Shown here in pieces: positions 59,701-64,000 of a stretch of DNA of 64,000 nucleotides. Position 1 is the first letter of the stretch; each line of letters begins with the position of its first letter. This DNA is from Terebella lapidaria (Eukaryota > Annelida > Polychaeta > Terebellida > Terebellidae): assembly GCA_949152475.1 (NCBI GenBank), contig OX424555.1:20354868-20418867 (forward strand). Reading direction: 5' to 3'. The position numbers and the translations under genes are program-made. The notes beneath the pieces are model-generated. The model worked only from the letters and a program-made list of their open reading frames with translations. It was not told the DNA's origin and ran no database searches.

Positions 59701-62700
59701 GCCTGTACCTGGAAATCTCATAACACATTCACTTCTTTCTATCTCAGGGAGTTAGCTTGGGAGGATGACTCCGGCCTCCAGCTTGGACGACTGGTGGCGG
59801 CGGAGAGTATAGTTCAGCTGTAAATACCTGTATATAGCTCAACACGCCTCTGTACAGATGCACCTGAGGTCGACTCCCAGGGGAGTTGCTCCTCTTCTTT
59901 GGCGAGGGAAATTTTTGTTCATCTGCAAGAGGAAAGTCACCTCTGCAGAGCCCCTGCTCGTCTCCATGCATCTGAAGGTAATTCAGGCGTGTATTATGGT
60001 ATGGTTGTAAATATCCTGTAAATATGTATTTTCGACTTAAAAATTATAATTTCAAAGCAAAACACAATATTTACTACTTTCAATGGATATTTCCTACTCT
60101 CACACATCGGTGATGAATTCCCGGGAGAGGGTTAAACCCACCTCCTTTGGTTATTCTGATATAACCCAAAGAGTTTATTATAGAGGTAGTGGTATGGCAA
60201 TAAATAAGAAGTTTTAACTTGTTTAAAACCAGTATTTATTACATACCTACCTCTATAATAAACACGATTATTCTCCCTCCCGCCTCCCCTGCCTTAACCA
60301 GGTGGGCAAATTAATGGCGGCTAAGGTCAATCATATGACCGGTGTGACGTCACATCTACACCGCGGGGAATCTGAGATGTGTGAGAGTAATTTCTTTCAA
60401 TTTAGAGTTCGAGATGGATGTCAGGAATTTTGAGAAAATTCTTGTGACATTCATTTCTCTCTCCTCTTCTTTGAATGCCAAGGTAAGATTACCCAAAGAG
60501 TTTATTATAGAGGTAGGTATGTAATAAATACTGGTTTTAAACAAGTTAAAACTTCCTATTTGACTTTTGTAAAGGAGTGTACCTAACTTTTGTACAAGAG
60601 TATATTTAGCTTTTGTACAGGAGTGTACTTAACTTTTCTACAAGGGTATATTTGACCTTATACAGGAGTGTACTTAGCTTTTGTACAAGGGTATATTTGA
60701 CTTTTTGGTACAGGAGTGTACCAAAATTTTGTACAAGGGTATATTTGACTTTTGTACATAGGTGTGCTTAACTTTTGTACAAGGGTATATTTGACTTTTG
60801 TACAGGAGTGTACTTGACTTTTGTACAAGGGTATATTTAACTTCTGTACAGGAGTGTACTTAACTTTTGTACAAGGGTATATTAGACTTTTATACAGGAG
60901 TGTACTTAGCTTTTGTACAAGGGTATTTGACTTTGGTACAGGAGTGTACTTAGCTTTTGTACAAGGGTATATTTGACTTTTGTACTTACGTGTACTTAAC
61001 TTGTGTACAAGGGTATATTTGACTTTTGTACAGGAGTGTACTTGACTTTTGTACAAGGGTATATTTGACTTTTGTACAGGAGTGTACTCGAGGGGGAGGA
61101 GAACACTGAGAAGAGGATGACTTGTACCATGAATCTACTGGTGCGTGAATCTAATGAATCAATAGAAACAAAACAATTCATTTTAAACCCTTTTGTGAAT
61201 CTAATCTGCATGTAATGGTGTACCCTGTTTGTTCAAATCAAAACATTTTCATTGACTTTCTTGACATTACAATGATGTCCGTCAATTTACTTTCTCTGAA
61301 GAACTTTTACAAGCATGAGGTAGACCGTCAAGAGATGTACATCCGGTACTTGTACAAGCTCAAGGATCTGCATGTTCAGTCCGGCAATCACACGGAGGCG
61401 GGTCTGACGCTGCTGCTACATGGTGAGCTTCTCAACTGGACAAACCAGGTCCTCCCTGGAGAGGGGGGCGGGGTGGAGGCCTGGATCTGTAAGGAGAGAC
61501 TCTACCTACAGGTGCTGGAGCTCCTGGACAAGGGACAGGTATGTACAGTGGGTTTACACATCTGGTGGGCTTTACCAACTGTTGAAGTGAATGCCATACA
61601 TGTACTCTATGTAGTATTTAACTAGTGCATATGCTGAGCTAGGCAATGTTCTCTACTTTCAGGCTTGGGAATTTGGTATTCCACTCTGCAAAGAACTCGC
61701 TGAACTGTATGAGAAAAAGATACAATATCGGAAACTTAGCAACATATTGGTAATTCCAAATCTTGAATGAAATCTCCGATCAGACAGATTTTGTTCACAC
61801 TTTTGTGCTTTATTTTGTTAATTTGTTTTCCAGCAAAAGCAAGCATCATTTTACGATCACATTCTACAAACCGCGAGACACAATCCTGAATACTTCAGAG
61901 TAGGATTTTTTGGACAAAGCTTTCCACTTTTCTTGCGGGTATGTCTGGATTTGTTGATACATAAATGTAATTGGTTATCATGTACCACTGGTAAATATGA
62001 TGTTAAATTCATCGATATTTGTGTTTTGGAAGAATCGGGAGTTTGTGTATCGAGGAAATCCTCTGGAGAGATTATCTGATTTCCACGAGCGGTTGAATTC
62101 TGAGTTCTCCGGAGCGAAGTACCTCAACAGTACGAGCAGTCCTGGGGACGATATCTTACAGGGCAACACCCCTTGTATCCTTCAATGCTGGAAAGCATGT
62201 TCATTCTAAATTCATACTGAATACATCACAGTATACATGGTCTGAGTGAACTTTCTATTAAAGTTGTCAGGTACAGTACTGATTCAGAATGTGACTGAAG
62301 GTTCCCTAACCAGTTGCCAGACATCCAGTTCTGTGCGGTCAAACCGCTGCCGGATATCAGCTCGGAGATGTTGGACCCCGAGGTGCCAGAGAATGTGCAA
62401 GGTTTCTACAAAGTCAATGAGGTGGACACCTTCCAACTTGACAGACCCTTCCACAGCCCCAGCAAAGACCCTGAGAACGAGCACAAGGTCAGGCTTCTCG
62501 GTCAATTGGGGATATTGGTCATTCTGCCATCATGGACCATGTCACTATATGCAACTGTTTTTATGTTGCAGACACTACACATCGAGCGAGTGACGATGCG
62601 AGTTGCCAACAAGCTCCCAGGAATACTACGATGGTTCGAGATCGTTGAGCGACAGATGGTACTGCTGTCCCCCATCCAGGTTGCCATGGATACAATGGAG

Positions 62701-64000
62701 CGCACCAACTCGGAGCTGCGACTGCTGGTTCAGTCTTACAAGCAGAAGACCCAGGACGTGCGGCCACTCACCATGCGTCTGAATGGCGTCATCGATGCTG
62801 CAGTCAGCGGGGGATTCACAAAGTATCAGGAGGTCTGATAGACTGATACACAAACATTATATGACAGGATTGATAAAACATGGATTTCTTCTTGCAACAT
62901 TTTTGTAAATAATTGAATACTAGTAGTGTGTATGAATGTTGATGGTTGTGCTTTCAGGCATTTTTCAGGCCAGCGTTTGCAGAGTTGCCTCGCCATGCGG
63001 AGTCTGTGGCCAAACTGCGAACACTTTTCCTCGAACAGGTACGATCTAAAAAACAAGTATACTTGGTGCATGGACCATTTTGGAACAAAGTTCGAAGAGC
63101 TACTGCAGATTGATACCTTTAAATCTTTACTATGTTTATGGCTTTTGTTGAACACTTCCAGCTGCAAGTTTTACAAGAAGGTCTGGATCTGCACAATCGG
63201 CTCGTGTCTCCAGAGATGCGAGAACTTCACAGCCGCATGGTTAACGTCTACAGTCGCATGAAGAAAACCATCCGTGACTCTGTATGTACATGTACATGTA
63301 CAATAATTGCTACACTCAGAAAGCATGAAGATATGTGGTTTAGGTACACCGTTGTCACCTGCTCCCTCTGTATTTGGCAGGGTTCCCCCAGTGTCAGCCA
63401 CCTGGATCTGCTGCTGAACACCCCAGTGGCTGGAAAGAGATCCAGTCAAATCAGCACGTCCTCATCAATGTAAGGCATCCAGCTTTACTGTTTGTGGACT
63501 TTTAACAGACAGTAGTAAAAATAAAACTTGCAACAGAGAAGTACATGTAAATCACTCAGATGATTGACTGGAGACAGGGTACTCAGCAGTGATTAAGGTG
63601 ATATCTAGGCTGTATGCTGTGCTGTTGCAGGTCGTACACGTCCACACCCCCCGGTAGTAACAGGTCCTCAGGAGTGTACAGCGAGAGTAACGACCCGCCA
63701 GGCCACCAGGATCGGGGCAGCACCGGCTCCCTCACCGAGGTACCGCCCGAGCTGGAAGTTCATCATAAATCTGTGGCAAAGTCGCTTTCTATTCATTCAA
63801 TTTATGTCAGCACGTATAAAGTCACATGGTACCATTGTTTGCTCTCATGGGAAACCATTGCATGACCAAACTCCTGCACAGCTTCCAATTGCAGACTTTG
63901 ATTGTTCTATCACCATGGTTACAGGGTACCAATGCAAGGAGACCTCTAGCAGAGCCCAAGGTAGCCAGTGAGCCCAGTCTGCCCAGGGGGAAGGGCTCCA
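21385..64000 (+). CDS. DOCK4: DOCK3/DOCK4-type Rac/Rap exchange factor, gene model (runs off the right edge)
   Basis: Forty-seven plus-strand coding exons join in phase, about 1,719 codons against 1,966 in human DOCK4. The order is SH3, helical region, DHR-1 (C2-like, phosphoinositide binding), helical/ARM repeats, DHR-2 (exchange domain), then the start of the Ser/Pro-rich tail. Matches favour the DOCK-B subfamily (vertebrate DOCK3 and DOCK4, insect sponge): [12 protein letters not shown] at the start, [39 protein letters not shown] and [12 protein letters not shown]. By family knowledge the protein works in the cytoplasm, usually with ELMO bound to its SH3 region, loading GTP on Rac and, for DOCK4, Rap1. 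The neighbouring ZNF277 matches the vertebrate DOCK4 locus. The gene has no obvious defect. Its C-terminal SH3-binding tail lies beyond the window. Confidence 0.95.
21600..21690. mobile_element. MITE fragment ending TTTTACAG (DOCK intron 1)
   Basis: The segment ends CGTTTTACAGTA and contains CCGCCAAATTTAATAGCGG, like the ends and interior of the better preserved relatives at 21813-22028 and 42315-42824. The left end is not recognisable. Confidence 0.4.
21813..22028. mobile_element. MITE with CTGTAAARCC ends (DOCK intron 1)
   Basis: Begins CTGTAAAGCC and ends GGGTTTTACAG, with a TA on the right side. The interior has AATCGCGAAATTAAAAGG and CGCGAAAGTAAATGG, the CGCGAAAttaaa words seen in the copy at 42315. 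Non-coding, about 216 bp. Inverted ends this short make the superfamily uncertain. Confidence 0.5.
22029..22996. other. Rest of DOCK intron 1
   Basis: AT-rich intron. A 17-base word TTTTACATTTTCAATGA occurs twice (near 22831 and 22870), a small local duplication. Otherwise nothing recognised. Confidence 0.4.
24543..24724. mobile_element. 182 bp MITE with 23 bp inverted ends and TA target sites (DOCK intron 4)
   Basis: CAGTGGTCCCCCTCAGATAA at the left is mirrored at the right (TTATCTGAGGGGGGCCACTG) with one difference over about 23 bp. TA flanks both ends (24541-24542 and 24725-24726). CAGT ends with TA duplication are typical of Tc1/mariner-type MITEs. The interior repeats variants of AATAAGACATCCCC. 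Confidence 0.8.
24725..26328. other. DOCK intron 4, left part
   Basis: Mostly unique intron sequence with dense ACATGTACATGT words near 25430-25560. A perfect-armed palindrome GTGACCTTgctAAGGTCAC lies at 25865-25883 inside a locally GC-rich stretch (25740-26180). No exon is supported. Confidence 0.4.
26329..29149 (+). mobile_element. Helentron-like non-autonomous element, family 2 (DOCK intron 4)
   Basis: The 5' tip is an 11 bp-arm palindrome, GGGCATTTCGG / CCGAAATGCCC (26331-26353), followed by TTATGGTTTTG. The 3' end has an inverted copy of the tip, CGAAATGCCC (29112-29121), then a hairpin with arms CAAGGC and GCCTTG, then ACGT and CTAG|T (29146-29149). Tip hairpin, subterminal inverted repeat, 3' hairpin, CTAG end and a tandem-repeat core are the HINE layout. 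No Rep/helicase is encoded. The exact 5' border is uncertain by a few bases. Confidence 0.72.
26735..28995. repeat. Array of about 15 units of 148 bp
   Basis: The unit contains GACTCGGCACTTCCTGTTTG, then GCCGTATCTCGGAAACGGTG, then CGTCGTAGAGCGAAACGGAG, then CTCAATTTCGGCCTCC and ACAAACTAGTCTAG, ending in a T-run. The measured spacings between successive units are 147 and 148 bp. The left edge before 26735 is more diverged. Short frames with [10 protein letters not shown]-type peptides recur with the period and are not genes. The array forms the core of the family 2 Helentron-like element. Confidence 0.92.
29150..32148. other. DOCK intron 4, right part
   Basis: Unique intron DNA. A GC-richer tract at 30560-30790 stands out from its AT-rich surroundings but has no splice-bounded frame that fits the gene. 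No repeat or RNA gene recognised. Confidence 0.4.
32149..36796 (+). CDS. DOCK4: DOCK exons 5-13: N-terminal helical region leading to DHR-1
   Basis: Exons 32149-32245, 32356-32504, 35073-35205, 35447-35649, 35776-35857, 35986-36046, 36246-36314, 36454-36526 and 36702-36796 code residues about 73 to 393. Recognisable blocks are [44 protein letters not shown]-like [49 protein letters not shown] and [14 protein letters not shown]. Exon 8 begins with a Ser/Gly/Thr-rich linker (about residues 204-225) that is less conserved in the family. Exon 10 uses a GTCTGT donor, which is weak. Introns 5 and 7-12 are short. Intron 6 (32505-35072) carries the minisatellite described separately. Confidence 0.92.
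32505..32810. repeat. Minisatellite copying the exon 6 splice donor (DOCK intron 6)
   Basis: Exon 6 ends GGCAACAA|GTAAGT. About ten units of roughly 24 bp follow, each with GACAACAA|GTGAGT or a close variant (from about 32527 to 32805), spaced by GGGGGACCCT-type sequence. Every unit therefore repeats the last 6-8 exon bases and a consensus 5' splice site. Minus-strand frames across this array are by-products of the period. Confidence 0.9.
32811..35072. other. DOCK intron 6, remainder
   Basis: Unique AT-rich intron with a run of about 26 C at 34331-34358 and a short GT run near 33882. No further exon is required, because exons 6 and 7 join in phase as [10 protein letters not shown]. Confidence 0.45.
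36797..38955. other. DOCK intron 13
   Basis: Apart from the candidate cassette exon, AT-rich intron DNA with no recognised repeat. Confidence 0.4.
37561..37644 (+). CDS. Candidate 84 nt cassette exon in DOCK intron 13
   Basis: A strong pyrimidine tract (CCTGTCCACCCCCCGCCCC...) runs into CAG at 37560, and a GTACGT donor follows 37644. The 84 nt between are open in the gene's phase (2 nt, 27 codons, 1 nt) and would add 28 residues, including [17 protein letters not shown], between the exon 13 and exon 14 products. Exons 13 and 14 also join directly in phase, so inclusion would be optional. I know of no counterpart in other DOCK proteins. It could be chance. Confidence 0.3.
38956..43123 (+). 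CDS. DOCK4: DOCK exons 14-19: DHR-1 (C2-like) domain
   Basis: Exons 38956-39078, 41438-41562, 41672-41770, 41931-42000, 42129-42235 and 42949-43123 code residues about 393 to 626. Blocks typical of DOCK3/4 DHR-1 are [73 protein letters not shown] and [16 protein letters not shown]. The domain binds PtdIns(3,4,5)P3 in studied DOCK proteins and brings the protein to the membrane. Exon 19 continues into the less conserved segment after DHR-1 and ends LCSTKLTQN. Its acceptor has a purine-rich tract (GATTAAG) but phase and homology support it. Confidence 0.93.
39079..41437. other. DOCK intron 14
   Basis: AT-rich, many ACATGTACATGT words (39685, 40330), a short local duplication of GAACTTGATTAATCG (39118 and 39156) and a C-run at 40680-40696. 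No gene or transposon recognised. Confidence 0.4.
42315..42824. mobile_element. 510 bp MITE with CTGTAAAA ends and TA flanks (DOCK intron 18)
   Basis: Begins CTGTAAAAGTACTAATTTTC and ends GAAAAAAAGTGTTTTTACAG, with TA on both sides (42313-42314 and 42825-42826). Both halves carry CGCGAAATTAAAT-type words in opposite orientation. The interior is non-coding and includes a short inverted pair around 42535-42570 (CTTGAACTTGGTG and CACCAAGTTCAAG). TA duplication suggests a Tc1/mariner-type source. Confidence 0.7.
43408..44455 (+). CDS. DOCK4: DOCK exons 20-23: start of the central helical repeats
   Basis: Exons 43408-43505, 43758-43850, 43973-44073 and 44362-44455 code residues about 626 to 755. 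Blocks: [51 protein letters not shown] and [15 protein letters not shown]. These match the ARM-like helical scaffold joining DHR-1 and DHR-2 in DOCK structures. Exon 20 again uses a GTCTGT donor. Introns are 122 to 288 bp with nothing notable. Confidence 0.92.
44607..47271 (+). mobile_element. Helitron/Helentron-like element, copy 2 (family 1) in DOCK intron 23
   Basis: A|TC at 44607 and CTAG|T at 47268-47271 frame a 2,665 bp element in the opposite orientation to copy 1. The tip hairpin CCGAAC-AAA-GTTCGG, the inverted subterminal CGGGGGATAC (47228-47237) and the 3' hairpin CGGTCG-TAGG-CGACCG are all present. The core holds the ~169 bp doublet, the ~130 bp array (45280-46140) and the ~125 bp array (46150-46980). 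The frame at 44632-45114 is the doublet read on the minus strand and is not a gene. Confidence 0.82.
47272..48545. other. DOCK intron 23, right part
   Basis: AT-rich intron sequence, nothing recognised beyond a small GTTAATATCCTG doublet near 48010-48035. Confidence 0.4.
48546..53721 (+). CDS. DOCK4: DOCK exons 24-35: central helical repeats
   Basis: Exons 48546-48598, 48779-48887, 49035-49227, 49415-49545, 49758-49859, 50060-50158, 50250-50344, 50480-50662, 50821-50879, 51132-51280, 51461-51546 and 53623-53721 code residues about 755 to 1208. Family blocks include [98 protein letters not shown] and [12 protein letters not shown]. This part forms the extended scaffold that mediates dimer shape in DOCK proteins. 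The junction between exons 34 and 35 is where DOCK paralogues vary in length, and an optional microexon may lie there (52651-52668). Confidence 0.92.
51547..51945. repeat. Minisatellite copying the exon 34 splice donor (DOCK intron 34)
   Basis: Exon 34 ends TTCAACACTGT|GTGAGTAC. About ten units of roughly 28 bp follow, each with TTCAACACT plus a few bases and then GTAAGTAC or GTGAGTAC, followed by AGAATG or AAAATG. Each unit repeats about nine exon bases and a usable-looking 5' splice site. The units become less regular toward both edges. Confidence 0.9.
51946..53622. other. DOCK intron 34, remainder
   Basis: AT-rich intron containing the candidate microexon and no recognised transposon or RNA gene. 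Confidence 0.4.
52651..52668 (+). CDS. Candidate 18 nt microexon in DOCK intron 34
   Basis: CCCTGTCCAG precedes and GTAAGT follows an 18-base segment that keeps phase between exons 34 and 35. It would insert six residues, changing FNTVLLEKV to FNTV-EYITAV-LLEKV. Vertebrate DOCK paralogues differ in length exactly here (before PSLLEKV). The site quality and phase support it, but an 18-base match can arise by chance. Confidence 0.35.
53787..53996. repeat. Minisatellite copying the exon 36 splice acceptor, left part (DOCK intron 35)
   Basis: Units of about 46 bp contain GACTTTTGTACAGGAGTGTA and CTTAACTTTTGTACAAGGG. The array stops at the left border of DIRS element B and resumes at its right border, so the two parts were one array before the insertion. 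Confidence 0.88.
53997..54222. repeat. DIRS B left inverted terminal repeat
   Basis: From ACCTCTATAATAAACTC through GACGTCACACCGGTCATATG to CGCCATTAATTTG the block is mirrored at 60307-60512 with no difference seen. The outermost 25-30 bases do not match the other terminus but are mirrored internally near 60190-60206. Confidence 0.88.
54469..56820 (+). CDS. DIRS B gag-like frame
   Basis: Starts [15 protein letters not shown] and has three Cys-x2-Cys pairs within about 40 residues, as in element A. A long Pro/Ser-rich middle follows, then a more structured part (about residues 480-700), then Gln-rich and Arg/Gly-rich stretches typical of nucleic-acid binding. The useful end is placed near 56820, where gag-like composition stops. 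The frame itself stays open to 58827 across the RT region, so the true stop of the product is uncertain. Confidence 0.7.
56657..58933 (+). CDS. DIRS B reverse transcriptase, RNase H and methyltransferase-like domain
   Basis: About 758 codons. RT motifs in order: [39 protein letters not shown] and catalytic HQYLDDWL. RNase [36 protein letters not shown] and [15 protein letters not shown]-terminal Dam-like part: [25 protein letters not shown] and [14 protein letters not shown]. All expected catalytic Asp residues of the RT box are present. It overlaps the gag-like frame at its start and the recombinase frame at its end. Confidence 0.88.
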   Translation: MAVGELEAGPQGCPFAGPLPAAPEETVVVAEAVAVARLPSPQGKRNRVRIASDSGPDPLLECRGELHGQLVSVDIPSSDEPVGARLTLFWKEWERLGACPWVVSTLRRGFGLKFEKLPQLSPVPRGFTLPNDPERRRVLHEEITAMIEKQAIEPAPGDTPGFYSVLFVVPKASGGWRPVIDFSPLNKFLIVPTFSMETPEQVRSVMPRDSWVVTIDLKDAYFHIPMKPAVRKYLRFLYLGRVWQFRALPFGLSTAPWIFTMVAREVQILAHKQGIFIHQYLDDWLIRHHCRETLIVQAQFVVNLCSRMGFKINQKKSDLSPRRDFVFLGYRYQTTSETVLPTLDHQSKLSVLSEGFLRRIPQTARRWQSLLGMLASTEKLVPLGRLHMRPIQRHLHSQWSQVTGDRSQLVQVSPEVVSHLQWWLDPVNLLRGSSFRPPPPSRHVFTDASMDGWGAHWDDSEVSGTWSSSQQEWHINLLELEAVFLALRHWETHFLNQAVLVATDNSTVVAYINKQGGTKSQSLCQAAIDLLLWCHDRGISLFARHIPGHMNVWADRLSRRGQVQAMEWSLSPRVFQSLCGLWGMSMVDLFATRWNHKLPSFVSPIPDPTAMSVDAMSTSWEGMYAYAYPPAVLLDKVIAKFRTHQCRLLLIAPCLPQRSWFPDLLELIVDFPRQLPDRWDLLKQPRSSMFHQAPASLKLHAWILSSDVSERRDFQGRCPQGSPDQIENLLWQSTNRSGLPSVLGVVAGRLVLPESMLP
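58846..59823 (+). CDS. DIRS B tyrosine recombinase
   Basis: A 325-codon frame. The N-terminal core-binding part ([30 protein letters not shown]) is followed by the catalytic set: Arg in [18 protein letters not shown] for HxxR, and [14 protein letters not shown] with the nucleophilic Tyr. The enzyme would insert the circular DNA copy without an integrase. A closely placed overlap with the RT frame is usual for DIRS. Confidence 0.88.
   Translation: MAVYQSKWTSFCAWCRRRKVSPSRVDAPLISEFLLEKFNEGRAPSTIAGYRTAIAKTLKPKLGIDFGHDQGLTALINSFEIERPKARNPVPEWDLSLVLNVLRKDPFEPLERASLKFLTFKTVFLLALASGKRRSELHALSFSKVKWKSDGSSVLLGVIPSFLAKTQLAGTPLLSFSIPALTPSLGPGLEEDAKLCPVRALRIYVNRTRELHLGKRLLFVSYLKDFPNDIRPATISSWIKKCVRFCYEKSQAKKSTGFRVKAHDVRALAASLAFTNKVSLNDVMSACTWKSHNTFTSFYLRELAWEDDSGLQLGRLVAAESIVQL
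60163..60558. repeat. DIRS B internal complementary region and right inverted terminal repeat
   Basis: 60163-60206 is the reverse complement of the left tip. Directly beside it, 60205-60258 is the reverse complement of the right tip (60500-60558). Together they form the internal complementary region. 60305-60512 is the right terminal repeat. The arrangement matches that of element A although the sequences are unrelated. Confidence 0.86.
60559..61079. repeat. Minisatellite copying the exon 36 splice acceptor, right part
   Basis: About eleven ~46 bp units lead directly into exon 36. The true junction is TTTTGTACAG|GAGTGTACT at 61079/61080, and each unit carries the same TTTTGTACAGGAGTGTAC. The pyrimidine-rich tract, the AG and about nine exon bases are thus repeated many times upstream of the real acceptor. 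Minus-strand frames (YKSQ-, CTKVKYT-type) follow the period and are not genes. Confidence 0.92.
61080..63281 (+). CDS. DOCK4: DOCK exons 36-44: DHR-2 exchange domain
   Basis: Exons 61080-61140, 61302-61538, 61663-61749, 61834-61938, 62033-62174, 62321-62487, 62572-62832, 62958-63038 and 63162-63281 code residues about 1208 to 1628. Blocks: [107 protein letters not shown], and [16 protein letters not shown], which in solved DOCK proteins holds the valine nucleotide sensor of the alpha-10 insert. The domain is complete and its key stretch is intact, so exchange activity is expected. Exon 36 begins at the last of many near-identical acceptors (see the minisatellite in intron 35). Confidence 0.94.
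63381..64000 (+). CDS. DOCK4: DOCK exons 45-47: start of the C-terminal tail (truncated by the window)
   Basis: Exons 63381-63469, 63631-63739 and 63925-64000 code residues about 1628 to 1719. The sequence is Ser/Pro/Thr-rich ([41 protein letters not shown]), like the unstructured tail of DOCK3 and DOCK4. The end of exon 46 is placed at GAG|GTACCG because exon 47 then continues in phase. The frame remains open past that donor for some 125 bases, so retention or a later donor is possible. Confidence 0.8.

Larger units (their letters stand above)
53997..60558 (+). mobile_element. DIRS-type tyrosine-recombinase retroelement B, looks nearly whole
   Basis: A plus-strand DIRS-order element of about 6.6 kb in DOCK intron 35. 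Parts in order: left inverted terminal repeat (53997-54222), gag-like frame from 54469, overlapping RT/RNase H/methyltransferase-like frame (56657-58933), tyrosine recombinase (58846-59823), internal complementary region (about 60163-60258) and right inverted terminal repeat (about 60305-60558). It lacks integrase and long direct repeats. The two terminal repeats appear identical over about 190 bp and all three coding parts are long, so it is young. At most one or two breaks are suspected. It interrupts a minisatellite without a clear target duplication. Confidence 0.9.

Noticed and set aside
60658-61056. 132-codon minus-strand frame of YKSQ/CTKVKYT repeats
   Set aside because: Period of the 46 bp minisatellite. 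Not a gene.
1-64000. tRNA, rRNA or other structured RNA genes
   Set aside because: No cloverleaf with matching A and B boxes and no rRNA-like block was noticed on reading. A covariance-model scan would be needed to exclude small ones.

Overview
This is intron-rich animal nuclear DNA. Two host genes sit head to head: a ZNF277 orthologue on the minus strand (first exon 13130-12901, remaining visible exons at 1995-1, running off the left edge) and a DOCK3/DOCK4-type guanine nucleotide exchange factor on the plus strand (start codon 21385, 47 coding exons traced, about 1,719 codons, running off the right edge). The same divergent pair, ZNF277 next to DOCK4, is known from the human genome. The species cannot be named from the sequence. 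Intron density, DIRS-type retroelements, Helentron-like elements with tandem-repeat cores, MITEs rich in CGCGAAATT and the frequent ACATGTACATGT word fit a marine invertebrate such as a bivalve or an amphioxus.

Layout. 1-1995: ZNF277 exons 9 to 2. 2110-12729: a non-autonomous Helitron/Helentron-like element filling ZNF277 intron 1. It holds an internal 1.4 kb duplication and a nested DIRS retroelement (about 3799-10174). 12901-13130: ZNF277 exon 1. 13.1-21.2 kb: intergenic, with a three-unit tandem repeat, MITE-like elements, two apparently identical 460 bp direct repeats and a fold-back element with minisatellite arms. 21.2-21.4 kb: probable DOCK promoter, with a 12 bp E-box palindrome. 21.4-64 kb: DOCK. 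Its introns hold MITEs (intron 1, 4, 18), a second Helentron-like family with about 15 units of a 148 bp repeat (26329-29149, intron 4), an inverted second copy of the first family (44607-47271, intron 23) and a second DIRS element that looks nearly whole (about 53997-60558, intron 35).

The most unusual observation is that three DOCK introns (6, 34, 35) carry minisatellites whose unit copies the adjoining splice site together with a few exon bases. Two arrays are built on a 5' splice site and one on a 3' splice site. Each array offers roughly ten or more decoy sites beside the real one, and the third was later split by the DIRS insertion. Two further in-frame exon candidates, of 84 nt and 18 nt, lie in DOCK introns 13 and 34.

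Functionally, ZNF277 is a C2H2 zinc-finger protein and the DOCK protein is a cytoplasmic Rac/Rap activator (SH3, DHR-1, helical repeats, DHR-2). They share a promoter region but no known pathway. Everything else recognisable is transposon-derived. All exon boundaries were read by eye from GT/AG sites, phase continuity and family similarity; no transcript or database search was available.
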